From Heterohyrax brucei (Eukaryota > Chordata > Mammalia > Hyracoidea > Procaviidae), in NCBI GenBank assembly GCA_028571685.1, contig CM053143.1:8795501-8859500 (forward strand): DNA of 64,000 nt. The letters run 5' to 3'. Under the pieces are notes generated by a model. It was not told the origin of the DNA. It was given only the letters and a program-made list of their open reading frames with translations, and ran no database searches. Position numbers and translations under genes: made by a program. This document shows, piece after piece, positions 44,771 to 55,725 of this stretch. Position 1 is the stretch's first letter; the number at the start of each line of letters is the position of its first letter.

Positions 44771-45599
44771 ATCTCTCTTAGCCCAGTGACTACTGGGACA
44801 TATAATACACTTTTAATGCCTATGGAGTTCTTTGGGAAGGAGATAGCTAAATTTTATTGCCTTTAGCCTCAGAGTAAGAGTCTTTTCAAACGTGTGAAAC
44901 TCAAGAACCCTGACCTGGAAACTCATGTTTGTGTAGATCAAACATTATCTTAGGTGTTGCTTCCTAAATGTATGAATTTTCCAAGTTTTTGACAGGTTTG
45001 CCTTTATTTCTGTGACAAGCCTCTTTACTATATGTCCTTGTTACTGTGTTGTGGTGAAATTGAACATATCACAAGAATTAATTATTCCCAGTCCTCATTC
45101 AGTTACAGTGACCATTTTCTCCCTAATGTCATCATTTCCAGGTTTCAATGGCTCCTTGCTTTTCTAGCTTCTGAAGAGTAAACAGTGACTTTGCAGTAAC
45201 GAATAATGCATTGTAGTGGTGCTTTTCAAGAGACCCAAACTTCAGTAAGTTATACTTACCCTGCATTCAGTCTTAGTGCCCCATCACGGCAGGTGGAATG
45301 CACCACTCTGATCAGTTCTGTAGTTTTCCAGGGCAGCTGTTTCTGTTTCTTAACTGTTAATACTGTGTTTATTACAATGACAAATCCATAGTAGCAGTAA
45401 TTTTTCTAAGATACAGATTCCTTTCATTTTATTTATTTGAACTCTCACTATTGATTTTACAGTAATGAAGAATGCTTTCTAGTGATAACTTACCTAAGAT
45501 AAAAAGTCCTTTGTCTTTATTTAAGCTTTAAGTACTGCTTTAGCAGTAAGGAAGAATGCATTGTATCAAGTTTTTAGGTTCATTTGTTTTTGTAGATTT
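44771..45599. other. Mostly unique DNA with a degenerate repeated motif
   Basis: Three related strings of the form 'cagtaa.gaa.aatgc.tt' occur at about 45196, 45461 and 45543. No gene recognised. Confidence 0.4.
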
Positions 45600-46169
45600 T
45601 GTGTTTACTGAGAGTTCATGTTTGTCTTATTTTAATGAATATCATTGGTAATTTCTTTGTGATGACATTGAGATTTATCCTTATGTTCCTATGTTTGAGC
45701 CAGTCTTGTATTACTTGATAACACCTTGACTTCTCCATTTGAAAGTTCTATACCTATACTGTTTATTCCTTCTTTTATTGTTCTGACATTGTTATCATTT
45801 TCAGATTGATCCTTCTGGTCTCCTGTTGTAAATTTTTAGTTTTGTTTTATCTTTGAGAGTTTGTTATCTAAATTGATATTTGGCTCATGCTATCTTATTT
45901 ACTAGATTCAGGTTGTTGCCTGATGTTGGTTCTCTAACTGAAGGACTCCCTGTAGTAATTCTTGTAAGTTTGTTTTGTTTTTACATATTTCTTTAATTTC
46001 TGTTTGAAGCATCCTAATTTCACCATCATATTTGAGCAAGGTTTTCATTATTCTTGGTTAACAGTTTATCTCATTCAAGATTTTATTTATGTCATCCTAT
46101 TGCCTTCTTGTCTGCATGGTTTCTGCTGAATAACCAGAGCTTAGTCTTATGGTTTCCCTTTTGTATACA

Positions 46170-46900
46170 ACTGTTTAGTTTTCTTGAACTGCTCTCAGGA
46201 TTCTTTCTTTGTCTTTGCTTTTACCAAGTGCGATGATGAACTGTCTTGGTGTTTTTCTTTTGGACTCTGTCCTAGATGAGGTCTGTCCTATAAGGGGTTC
46301 ACTCAGCTTCTTGGCTAACTCTTCATCTACTGTCATATTAAGAAAGTTTTCTGTCAACAAGTCTTCAATAATTCACTATGTGTTTGCAATTTTTCCCTTG
46401 GTTCTGAAAATCCAGTCAATCATAAACTTTTGCTTTGCATTATGACACACATAATTCTCAGAGTTTCTTCATTTTTCTTCATTCTCTTCTCTGATTTTTC
46501 CCAAACAAAGAGATATTGAAGGATTTGTCTTCAGTTTCACTGACCTTATCTTCTATTGTTTCAGATTTGCTCTAAATTCTTCTATTGCACTGTCCATGTC
46601 TGAAATCTTATTGTTTAGCTTTTGGATTTCTAATTGCTGGTTTTGTATGATTTCTAGCTATTTATTTATTTTGACATTTTGTCCCTATATTATTTTCCTG
46701 AAGTTTTCCATTGCTCTGTCTTCTTTGTTATGATTTCATATATTCTTTCCTTATTTTTAGCTGCATTTTTTTTTTCCTTTATCTGCTGGAAAACACTGAA
46801 TATTAGAGTTTTGAATTCCCTATTAGGTAGTTCCAGTGCCTTTTCTTATAGCAGAAGGTCATCTAGTGCTTTATTTTAGTTGCTTTATGGAGCCATGCTC
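46170..46900 (-). pseudogene. Old L1 ORF1 remnant
   Basis: The 61-codon stretch at 46175-46360 contains 'TESKRKTPRQFIIALGKSKD' and 'KERILRAVQEN'. This matches the RNA-recognition portion of L1 ORF1p, where 'PR.I...F...KDKE.IL.AA' is conserved. Upstream (46400-46900) is AT-rich and probably encoded the coiled coil. It is frame-broken and not a host gene. Confidence 0.6.
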
Positions 46901-48225
46901 TCCTGTTTTATTATATGTTTTAATATTGTTTGCTGTCTCCAGGACATCCAGGAATTATTTATGTATTTTTTTTAAATTGATTGTAGGCTTGATTGTTTCA
47001 TCTTGGTTTTTTTTTTTTTTTTATTTGGCTACATATGATCAAGTGGGCTGGGTATATTTTGTTGCTTGTTCACCAGTGGGCATGAGATTTCTCATCGCCT
47101 TGTCTAGGTGGGCAGGGCTGGTTAATTAGCTACCGTGCAGAAGGGCAGGTGCCACAAGGATAGAATAATGAGGATGGGTAGCTTGTGACATGAAATAGGG
47201 GTGATGGGGCAGGTGCAGGGGCAGCTCAGGGTGGGAGCCACAATACTGCATTAGTACCAGACTGGGTGATGGCACTTGACACATGGTGCAGATAGTCAGG
47301 AGGGAAAGGAGAGGGTCTGATGTTCAGAGATAAATGGTTGGGTGGAAGAAAAAAGAGAGAGAGAAACGAAACAAAAAATGTTTAGAAAAAGTGAAAAATA
47401 AAAAGTGAGAAGTAAATAAAGTGATGGTGTGGTAGAATTTGGCAAGTGGGCACCGGGATGACCTGGCAAGGCCATGTACAAGTTGGTTTCTAGGTGAGTA
47501 GTGTTGCATAGACTGTTAAGAAGCAGTGCAGGTGGTGCACAGAACTAGGTGATAGCGATAAAAGAAGCAAAAGGGAGGAAAGAGAGAGAGAAGACATCAA
47601 CAATCTACCAAACAATCAAAACATAAACAGATAGCAACAACAAAAATATGGTGGTAGGTAAACCAGTCATTGAAAGTGGGGCAAGACTTGGGTGATAGTG
47701 AGCTTATGTCTCTCTCACTGGATGGCATGGCATAGACCATCAGGAAGAGGTGTGAGGAAGAAGGAAAGATATAAGGGTAAAGTTATATAAAAACAAAAAC
47801 GTGGTGCTGAGAGAACCTGTCATTAATGGAGGTGCAGAGGCCAGGAGGCTGCTTGCAGTAGCTTTCCAACTGAGCTGTGCTACATGACCCCTCCAGGAGG
47901 AGTGGAGGGAAGTACACAGGTCTGCATGAGTGGGAGAAAGGAAAGGAAGGGAATGGCAAAGAGACAAGAAACAGAAAGAAAAGGAGGGAAGGGGGAAGTA
48001 GACTTAAAAATAAAAGCCAGTAAAGAAGAGAACAGAATGGCATACAGGCCTAGCTGGGAAGCAGAAAAGAAAAGTAGGAAGGGATAAAGAGAGAAGCAAA
48101 ACAAACAAGCAAGCAAACAGAAAACTGTAAAACAAAACAGATGATCAAAAAACCAAAATATAGACCAAAACAAACCAAACCGAACAAGAAAACAACACTG
48201 AAGGGCCTGGCCTTAGAGGCAGGGT

Positions 48226-48634
48226 GAATCCTGGCTTCAGTGAGTTAGTGTCTCTCTTGTCATGCAACCATCGCATGTTGGTCAAGTGTCAGAGGATGTA
48301 TAGAAAGAAGAAGGATAATAGGTGTATATCCCTGGTTACTAAGTGCTCTGTCTTCTGCTGGGAGGTCCATGGAATTGCCTTCCCACATTCTCTGCCTGTA
48401 GTTCTTGGTGGCTGAAGTCCATGATGGCAAATTCAGGTAACAGTGAGCTGATATCTCTGGCTGAGTGCCCACAGCCTGTTGGAAAGCCACAGAAGCCTTA
48501 TACAGAGAAGGGTGGGTGGTGGGAAAACACATTTCCCTGGTTACCAGGTGCTGTCTTCTGTTGGGAGCTCTGTGAAGTTGCCTTCCAGTGCTCCCTGTCT
48601 GATTTCTTGGTGGTAGTCCAGTAAGGTAAATATG
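48226..48634. repeat. Tandem ~205-bp units in old L1 5' UTR
   Basis: Two adjacent units share 'tccctggttac', 'gtcttctg.tgggag' and 'gaa.ttgccttcc', spaced 205 bp apart (48329 and 48534), as well as 'cagtgag.t' starts near 48238 and 48439. Weaker relatives appear near 47690 and 47480. Confidence 0.65.
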
Positions 48635-48768
48635 GCCCTGTTAGCTGGTAGTGGACCTCCACTCCATAGTTTTTCTTCATTCTCTGTCAGATTTTTTTCT
48701 CTTTTTTGAGTCTTTGTACAGAGGGAGGACGAGCTGCTTCTGTGTATAGTGCCATTTTGGCTCAACTG

Positions 48769-49131
48769 CATATTGTGCCATGTTTTGAAAAGTTTTATGA
48801 AAAACAGTAAAAAGGCTAAGAAGGAGACTAGGAAAAAAAAATATGTGTATTCATTCCCAGATGCCTTCGTATTTTGCAAATTTTCAGCAACTTAAAAAAA
48901 AAAAGATTTTTATCACTGACTCCTATCAGCAGAAATTATGATGTCCAGTGTCTCATGGGACTCACAGGATCCCAGATAGTGGATATGAAAATCTATAAAT
49001 CATAACAAAATTCTGACTTGGTCCTTTAATCATCATGCTTTCCATTACTGAAAATGCATGGTATCAACAAAAATTTCAAGGAACATAACTGAGTCTTGAA
49101 ACAGTTAGTCTGGAAGCTCTACTGATCCCTA
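48769..49131. other. Unique non-coding DNA
   Basis: Nothing recognised apart from an A-run at 48893-48904. Confidence 0.45.
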
Positions 49132-49240
49132 TCATGGGTAACCCTCATGGTGCCGTGGCTTCCAGCATCATGGCAGCATGCACATCGCCACAGCAGGACA
49201 AAGTGACAGATAGGTGGTAGATAATTCAATTAGAGCTCTG
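49132..49240 (-). mobile_element. RTE 5' UTR-like fragment
   Basis: The strings 'ccagcatcatggcagcatgc' and 'gacaaagtgacagatagg' match in reverse the opening segment of the RTE (a 'ctgtcagtttgtc...gatgctgg'-type block). They also resemble the SINE body at 28765-28830. Confidence 0.55.
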
Positions 49241-49570
49241 AAGGCTAGTTTGGTCTGTAAAGGAAGAGGTTCCTGAATGGAGTGCATAGTATTTGAGCAA
49301 AGGTTTGGAAGCAGGGAACTGGAAGCGGTTTTCAAAACTAAAGATTTAAACTTTTTGGAAAGCATTGGAAGCAAATGATCTCCTAGATCCGAGATCACAT
49401 CATGGTTTGACAGAATTCGGATTTGCTTCCAGGGGACTGGAAGATTTACCAGCTGCAAATAGCATCTGTATGCCTCGAGTCATCTTATTTCTTTTTTCAA
49501 GCAGCATTGTCGTAGTCTTTGTGTTAGGAGGAACTTGTGTATATTTGAATTTTTACTTCTGGGATACGTG
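49241..49570. other. Unique non-coding DNA
   Basis: The minus-strand 96-codon stretch at 49168-49458 overlaps the RTE fragment and has no domain I recognise. Confidence 0.4.
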
Positions 49571-49930
49571 TTGTTGTTGTTATTGTTAGCTGCTGCGGAG
49601 GCAGATCTGATTAATGATAATGCCATGCACAACAAAATGAAAAACTGAGAGGTCCTACATCATTCCCACGATCATTGACATATTTGAGCCAGTTTATGGC
49701 AGTCACTGTGTCATTGAATCTTGTTGAAAGTCTCCCTCCTTTTCACTGATCTGCTACTTTACTGAGTATGATGTCCTTTTCCAGGGATAATTCCTCCTAA
49801 CAGCATGTTCAAAATATGTGAGACAAAGTCTTGCCATCCTTGCTTCTAAGGAGCATTCTCGCTGTACTCCTTCCAAGACCAGTTTGATTGTTCTTTTGGT
49901 AGTCTATGGTGTAATTATAATTGTTTTACT
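49571..49930 (-). mobile_element. RTE LINE 3' end
   Basis: It begins with the reversed tail 'ttgttgttgttattgttagc', then 'cattcccacgatcattgaca', 'cagtcactgtgtcattgaat', 'agtcttgccatccttgcttc' and 'gtagtctatggtgtaa' in RTE 3' order. It is truncated on its 5' side. Confidence 0.8.
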
Positions 49931-50034
49931 AATAAGTTCATGCAAATAATATGGATATACATATTTAACCAGGATCAAGTAACAGATTTTTAGAAGAGAA
50001 CAACAACAACAAAAAATTAAGTTTATGCTGTGCA

Positions 50035-50235
50035 GTAGGTTCTGTGCTAGTACCTTAATTGTAATACTGTTTTATTTTTGTAGATCCATAAGAGAGAGAT
50101 ACTACTGTTTCTTATTTGCACATTAAAAATTTGAAGCTTGGGCAGGTTCAAGTAATTTTCCTGAGGTCACAGTTAATGAATATGAGAGTTGGAATTTGAA
50201 TCTAGATATTTTTAACAATAAGGTCTATGTTTTTC
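50035..50235 (-). repeat. MIR SINE
   Basis: The strings 'ttcaagtaattttcctgagg', 'tcacagttaatgaatatgag' and 'agttggaatttgaatctaga' are the MIR core in reverse. Confidence 0.75.
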
Positions 50236-50239
50236 CCCC

Positions 50240-50542
50240 CAATTTTGAATGCCAGAAAAGAGAGTTTCCTGAAATCTAATGGCCAACACAAAGTAAAAAC
50301 TTATGGTAAAATTCTAGATCAGAAGTGACAAAAGGTAGCAAGAATAGTGGTTGTAATCTGAAGATGCCTGCATGCAGACAATTCAATGGCTAGAGTTTCT
50401 ACAAAAACACAATTACATCTTTCTTTAAGCTTAGCTTTCTATGTCCATTCTTGGCCCAAAGGAAGACTTTTCTTACTCTGAAACACATTGAGAAATGTGA
50501 GTCACTTATACTTTTCTCACCATCAATCTCATGGTATGAAAT
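50240..50542. other. Unique non-coding DNA
   Basis: Nothing recognised. Confidence 0.4.
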
Positions 50543-50559
50543 AGTCCTTATGTACTTCT

Positions 50560-50722
50560 TTTTTTCTTTTTATTTAATATGACTGAGTGAAAATGTACAT
50601 TCCCATGTAAATGTACATGCCCACCTATATGCAGCTTCCAGTGACAGCACACTATTCCTCTCTGCTTCATACATGTCTCATCCTCCCAACAGTCTCCTTT
50701 CCCATCCTCTCCAAACTGATAG
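50560..50722 (-). mobile_element. L1 3' end, 163 bp, perfect 17-bp TSD
   Basis: The last ~160 bp of L1 3' UTR ('gactgagtgaaaatgtacat', 'cctcccaacagtctcctttc') is flanked by perfect 'agtccttatgtacttct' at 50543-50559 and 50723-50739. It is a clear, extremely 5'-truncated L1 insertion with a short T-rich (poly(A)) end on the left. Confidence 0.9.
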
Positions 50723-50811
50723 AGTCCTTATGTACTTCTATCCTGTTCTTCAATCTATTGCTCCCTACACTATTGTCCACTTCATGCAGGACATTATTTT
50801 AAAAATATATA

Positions 50812-50945
50812 CAAGGTTGCTCAGAAGAAAGCTCTGGCTGCCAAAAGTTCATAGCCTTGAAAATCCTACAGAGTATCATTCTATCCTAACACACATGGAA
50901 TCTCCATGAATCGGCATCAACTCAACAGCCAATAGTTCAGTTTTT
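50812..50945 (+). mobile_element. tRNA-derived SINE, long-body form, 5' truncated
   Basis: It carries 'ttgctcagaagaaagctctg', 'gccttgaaaatcctacagag', 'cctaacacacatggaatctc' and end 'gaatcggcatcaactcaaca'. The head is missing. Confidence 0.7.
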
Positions 50946-51584
50946 TTAGTTATCTGAATTTTGTGCATCATTTTGATGTGCACATGGAGTACACATGTTA
51001 TCCAGCACAATGTAAATTATCAAAAATGTAGGTTAACTATTGCCTCCAGGATGATGCTCAATGGCATTACCAGTTTATGGAATTACACAGTGGACTCCAA
51101 ACAAAAGTTGATTTTTCCTGCCGAAGAGAATTTGAACTGTTCTTCCATCATAAAAACATGCTGAACATAGATCTGAATGAGAAAACAGAACCACTGTGCA
51201 AAAATCAAATAACAAATACAGGTATGAGAGAGAAAGACACAATATCACATGTTGTTTGCTTTAAATAATAAAGCAGATAACTTAGCACTTTATAAAGTAC
51301 ATTGGAAATCTTTAATAGAACTCATTTACTCCAATCCCATTATCCACAAAGTTTCCTTTGAGCAAGTATGTAAGCAAAAAATCAAAGCTCAGAAAAAACT
51401 TAGGAGTTCCACACTACAACAAAACTTATACACCAAAGTCTAAGAGAAGAGGATGAAAACAGAAAAATTGCCTCCAGAAAAACCTGAACTGATCCATCAA
51501 TTGTGTCTGCTAAACCTGCAAAATTGTGAACCTGGGATCCACTCTCAAAGGTGAAGTTGAATTATAGATACATTTAGTTTAGAC
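50946..51584. other. Unique non-coding DNA
   Basis: Overlapping plus-strand open stretches at 50961-51443 are short and motif-free. No gene called. Confidence 0.45.
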
Positions 51585-51797
51585 TTGTTGCTGTTTGTCA
51601 CTGAGTTGATTGGAATTCATGCAGGCCCTGTAGGACAGAGTAGAACTGCTTCACAGAGTAAGGTCACTATGAGCCAGAATCACCTGGATGGTAACAGGTA
51701 ATCTTTGCAGGAGTAGACTGCCAGGTCTTTCTTTTGCCTCTGGGTGAGTTGAAACTGCCAACCTTTTGGCTAGCTTCTGAGCGCTTAACTATGGGTT
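51585..51797 (-). mobile_element. AfroSINE-type SINE carrying an opposite-strand tail insertion
   Basis: In reverse: 'ttgctgtttgtcactgagtt', 'ccctgtaggacagagtagaa', (insertion), 'ttgaaactgccaaccttttg' and head 'tgagcgcttaac'. A plus-strand SINE/RTE tail piece interrupts it at 51662-51697. Confidence 0.75.
51662..51697 (+). mobile_element. SINE/RTE tail micro-insertion in a SINE
   Basis: 'ggtcactatgagccagaatc' and 'acctggatggtaacag' is SINE/RTE 3' end in the plus direction, inside a minus-strand SINE. It is flanked by 'gtaa' at 51658-51661 and 51698-51701, short but exact. Removing it restores SINE continuity. Confidence 0.6.
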
Positions 51798-52218
51798 TAG
51801 TGGGATATATATGTGCAATTCACTGCCAGTCCCTGATGTAGGAATGACCTCCAGAAATGTAGTGACCATGCTCTGTTCTGATCTATGCAGCACCATGACA
51901 TAGAGGCAAAGGTATATCAGATATGAATATGTACTCTGATGGTGGATACTTAGAATCAAGAGTAGAAGATAAACAAAGCCTGAAATGTATGCAGACAGAA
52001 GACTGAGTTGTGAAAAATTCCTCTACATCTGATATTTTATATAAAAAAGTAGCTTGATAGACTATTTTATAAGTTCAGTAAGAACACAGAAAAGTACATA
52101 ACAAACCAATAATGAACTGTGAAATTGAAAGGAAATTTCCGAAACATTAGTAATTAAAAAAAAAGAAATTGATCAGTAGTGTTAAGAGTTCATACTGAAT
52201 TATTTTTCCGATACCTAA
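51798..52218. other. Unique non-coding DNA
   Basis: Nothing recognised. Confidence 0.4.
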
Positions 52219-52262
52219 GGGTCACCATAAGTCGGATCCGACTTGACGGCACTGGGCTTGGC
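52219..52262 (+). mobile_element. SINE tail micro-insertion
   Basis: 44 bp reads 'ggtcaccataagtcggatcc' onward and ends 'cactgggcttggc'. No SINE body is present. Only 'aag' repeats at the two edges, so the duplication is not convincing. It lies 34 bp from a second such insertion. Confidence 0.65.
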
Positions 52263-52296
52263 AAGTAGAAAATTGATATAGCTGTAACCTTTAAAT

Positions 52297-52323
52297 GTCG
52301 AATCCGACTCGACGGCACTTGGC
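52297..52323 (+). mobile_element. SINE tail micro-insertion, perfect 11-bp TSD
   Basis: A 27-bp block from 'gtcgaatccgactcg' to 'acggcacttggc' is flanked by perfect 'aacctttaaat' at 52286-52296 and 52324-52334. It has no body and no poly(A). It is the clearest member of the micro-insertion set. Confidence 0.85.
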
Positions 52324-52334
52324 AACCTTTAAAT

Positions 52335-52802
52335 AGAAATTGATATTAGAAGATTGTTGTCCTATGAAGCAATAACCAAAAACTATGCAGCTAGAAATGT
52401 ATAGGCAAAAAAGATTTACAAAACTGTCAATTAATAAAAATCTTGCAATTGTTCTGGATTTTGTGATGCTTACATTATTTGTCAAACTTTAGTTTTCTTT
52501 TTCTTATTTTAAATAGGTCATCATTTTGTGCCTAATTTCATATTCATGGTTTGATTCTTTTTCTCAAAGAAAGATTCCTTAGTATGTAAGTCGCAAACTC
52601 TACAAACCTGGATTCTTCCTCAAATCTGAGGAAGAAGTGTAATACATGGCCATAATAAATATATCAAGGAAGAAATAGATTTTTAAATACATGGCCCTTG
52701 CAAACCCTAACCTAATAGCATCAAAGGCAACATAAGGAAATGATCCCAAATTCTTAACATCTAAGCCTTGCTATTCTAGAATTTTGTTACCTTCTAAGAA
52801 CG
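52335..52802. other. Unique non-coding DNA
   Basis: Nothing recognised. Confidence 0.4.
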
Positions 52803-52950
52803 TACAGTAATCCCTATTATCAGTAGTTGTGCTTTCAGCAGTTTCAGTTACCCACGATCACCTGTGGTCCCAAAATACTAGATGACTATATGGTGTAATG
52901 AGATCTCTGTCCTGCTCCATCATTTATATAACTTTTATTACCGTTGGTGT
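52803..52950 (+). mobile_element. Tigger-family MITE-like fragment
   Basis: It starts 'tacagtaatccctattatca', then 'gctttcagcagtttcagtta' and 'cccacgatcacctgtggtcc', which follows the terminal region of Tigger-type DNA transposons. The right terminal inverted repeat is missing. Confidence 0.6.
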
Positions 52951-52954
52951 CAGG

Positions 52955-54432
52955 GGATGACTGAAGAACAGATAATCAATTGCTCATATGCAAATTCAAG
53001 TTGGAACTGAAGAAATCTGAAATAATTCCACAAGAGCCAAAATATGACCTTGAGTATAAATCACCTGAACTAGAGACCATGTCAAAAGCAGATATGATAT
53101 ATTGAACACTAATGACCTAAGATCATTGTAAAACGACATCATAGATGAAGAAACCAAGAGGTCATTAAAAAGAAAGACAAGACCAAGATGGATGTCAGAA
53201 GAGACTTTGAAGCTCACTTTTAAACAAAGAATAGCTAAAAAAAAAAAATGGGAGAAAGGGTGACGTAAAACAGATGAATGAAAGATTTCAAAGGGTGGCT
53301 TGGGGAGGCAAAGTATTACAAGGACATATGCAAAGACCTGGAGTAGAAAATCAAAAAGGAAGAACATGCCCAGCATTTCTCAAGATGACAGATCTGAAGA
53401 AAAAAATCAAACCTTGAGATGAAATACTGAAGAAGTCTATGGCTAAAACATTAAACTATGTAGGAAGTATCAAAAGAAGAAGGCAGGAATACACAGAGTA
53501 ACTATCAAAAACAAATGGTTGGTGTTCAAACATTTCAGGAGGTAACATTTGATCAGGAAATAATGGTACTGAAGAAAAAGGTCTAAGGTGCACTGAAGGC
53601 ACTGGCAAAAAACAAAGCTCTAGGAATTGAAGGAATACCAACTTAGACGTTTCAACAAAATGATGTAGCCCTGGAAGTGCTCACTCGTCTGTGCAAGAAA
53701 TTTGGAAGACAATTACCTGGCCAACTAACTGAAAGAGATCTGTATTTATGCCTATACCAAAGAAAAGAAATCCAACTAAATGTGTAAGTTATTGAACAAT
53801 ATCATCAATATTAAGTTCAAGCAAAATTTTGCTGAAGATCATTCAAAACAGCTGCAGCATTACATTGGCAGGAAACTGCCAGAAATCAAGCTGGATTTAG
53901 AAGAGGACATTCAACAAGGGATATCACTGCTGATGTCAGATAAATCCTGGCTCAGAGAATAGAACACCAGAAAGATGTTTGCTTGTGTTTTACTGACTGT
54001 GCAAAGGCATTTGACTATGTGGATCATAACAAATTATGGATAACATTGCAAAGAATGGGAATTCCCAAAATACCTAATTGTGCTCATGAGGAGCGTGCAC
54101 CTAAGTCAAGAGGCAGTCATTTGAACAGAACAAGGTGATACTGTGTCATTTAAAGTTAGGAAAGATGTTTGTCAGGGTAATACCCTTTCACCATATTTAA
54201 TCTTTGTACCCAAATCCACTGCTGTTGACTCAGTTCCAACTCATAGCAACTGTATAGGATGGAGTAGAACTGCTCTACAGAGTTTCCAAGGAGCAGAAAG
54301 TCTGGTGGACTGGAATCACTAACATTTAGGCTAGCAGACATAGCACTTAAGTACCACACCACAAGGAAGCAAATTTCTGAAGAAGAATGTGGCATCAGCA
54401 TTAGAGGAAGTCTCATTAACAAACTATGTTGT
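52955..54432 (+). mobile_element. RTE LINE, truncated at both ends, with a nested SINE
   Basis: It begins at the end of the endonuclease region ('aatcaattgctcatatgcaa') and passes 'gaccatgtcaaaagcagata', 'gccaactaactgaaagagat', 'gaagaggacattcaacaagg', and 'gtttgcttgtgttttactga' (RT aspartate region). A SINE interrupts it at 54203. It stops at 'cattaacaaactatg' just before the YADD box, where an LTR begins. Frames are broken. Confidence 0.8.
54203..54363 (-). mobile_element. AfroSINE-type SINE nested in RTE
   Basis: In reverse: 'ccactgctgttgactcagtt', 'ctacagagtttccaaggagc', 'ctggtggactggaatcacta' and head 'catagcacttaagtaccaca'. RTE sequence continues on both sides. Confidence 0.85.
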
Positions 54433-54722
54433 GGAGTGTCATGGAGTGAATTGTGTTCCCCCCAAAATGTGTGCAGCAATGTATGTAGCTATTTGACTGG
54501 GCCATGATTCCCAGCTTTGTGTGATGTTCCTGTACGGTGTAAACCATGCCTCTAGGAAACTAATGAGGGAGAATGGACAGCAGGTGTTTCAGCAGGGCAG
54601 GACTGCATTGTGCCTTGAGGTAGTCTCCTGGAATATGACAGAAAAGTGAGCAAGCAGAGAGCTGAGGACCTCATACCACCAGGAAAGCAGTGCTGGAAGC
54701 ACAGCATGGAATTTAGACCCAG
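54433..54722 (+). mobile_element. LTR fragment, MaLR-like
   Basis: It carries 'gagtgtcatggagtgaattg', 'tgttccccccaaaatgtgtg' and 'accaggaaagcagtgctgga', in the same order as 1718-2212, truncated before the polyadenylation region. Confidence 0.7.
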
Positions 54723-54724
54723 TG

Positions 54725-55725
54725 TCCCTGTTTCTCAGAAGGACAAAAAGACAAACATTGCATGAGGCCACTACCGTAAAAACTCACTAAAAGGTTAACA
54801 CATGAAAAATAATCTTTTGTGGTTATTGGGAAGCAGGAGTGGAGATGGAAAACCATTAAATAGATGATAGATAGGTGGTAAATTTGGTGAAGTGTAAGAC
54901 AATCTACAGTACTGGGCAAGCCAGTGCAATTTGTACAAGGCAAAGCCGTGGCAGTTCTGCGAGCACACTGAAACTCGCTGAGGGACCAAGTTGCTGAGCT
55001 GAGTCCTGTGGGGACCACGGTCTCAGGGAACATCTAACTCAACTGGTATAATGTAGTTTATAAAGCAAATAGTCTACATTCTACTTTGGTGAATAGCATT
55101 TGGGATTTTAAAAGCTTGTGAGTGTCCATTTTTATATTCCCCTGTTGTCATTCCTTTGGGAACACGGAAGAATGGAGAACACTAAAGCTACAAATCCAAA
55201 GGACTAATGGACCACATCTACCGCAGCCTACAGCAGACTGAACCCGGTACAACCAGGTGGTGCCAGGATACAGCCACTGACTTCGTTGACAGGGATCACA
55301 ACAGCGTGTCTCGAGTAGAACTGGAGAAAGATGTAGGACAAAAATTCCACCAAAAAAAAAATCACAAATAAAGGTCAGATTTACTGGTCTGACAGAGACT
55401 GGAGAAACATCAGAGCATGGGCCCTGGACACTATTTTAGCTCAGTAATAAAATCGCTCCAGAGGTCCCCCCTTCTGCTAAGGTTTGGATCGGCCCATAAA
55501 ATAATACAAGACTAAAGGGGCATGCTAGCACAGGGGCAAGGACTAGAAGGAAGGGGAGACAAGAAAGCAGGTAATAGGGAATCCAACATTGAGAAGGGAG
55601 AGCATTGACTGGCTGTGGGGTTGCCAACCAATGTCACAAAGCAATATATGTCCTAACCGTTCAGTAAGAATCTAGTTCTGTTACCCTTCTTCTAAAGTAC
55701 AATTTAAAAAATACAAGCACCCCCC
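54725..55725 (+). mobile_element. Plus-strand L1-type 3' UTR (different lineage)
   Basis: The strings 'gtcagatttactggtctgac', 'ggacactattttagctcagt', 'aagcaggtaatagggaatcc', 'ggttgccaaccaatgtcaca' and 'aaagtacaatttaaaaaata' follow the order of an L1-type 3' UTR with an A-rich end. It is unlike the 3' UTRs of the minus-strand L1s here. The assignment to L1 is from recognition only. The part before 55080 is less certain. Confidence 0.5.

Larger units (their letters stand above)
45600..48768 (-). mobile_element. Old L1 LINE 5' half (5' UTR, ORF1, spacer)
   Basis: On the minus strand the element starts at about 48768 ('gagccaaaatggcactatac', resembling an L1 start with a YY1-like core). It has a ~1.9 kb 5' UTR (46900-48768) with tandem units, ORF1 at 46170-46900 and a spacer to about 45600. 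ORF2 is not recognisable. It is more diverged than the L1s at 4885-17700 and belongs to another lineage. Confidence 0.6.

Noticed and set aside
47740..48173. Overlapping minus-strand serine/phenylalanine/leucine-rich open stretches
   Set aside because: They come from the purine-rich plus strand of an old L1 5' UTR, and low complexity explains their length.
55140..55725. Possible processed transcript (A-rich end, plus strand)
   Set aside because: Landmark strings fit an L1-type 3' UTR better than a host mRNA, though the lineage is uncertain.
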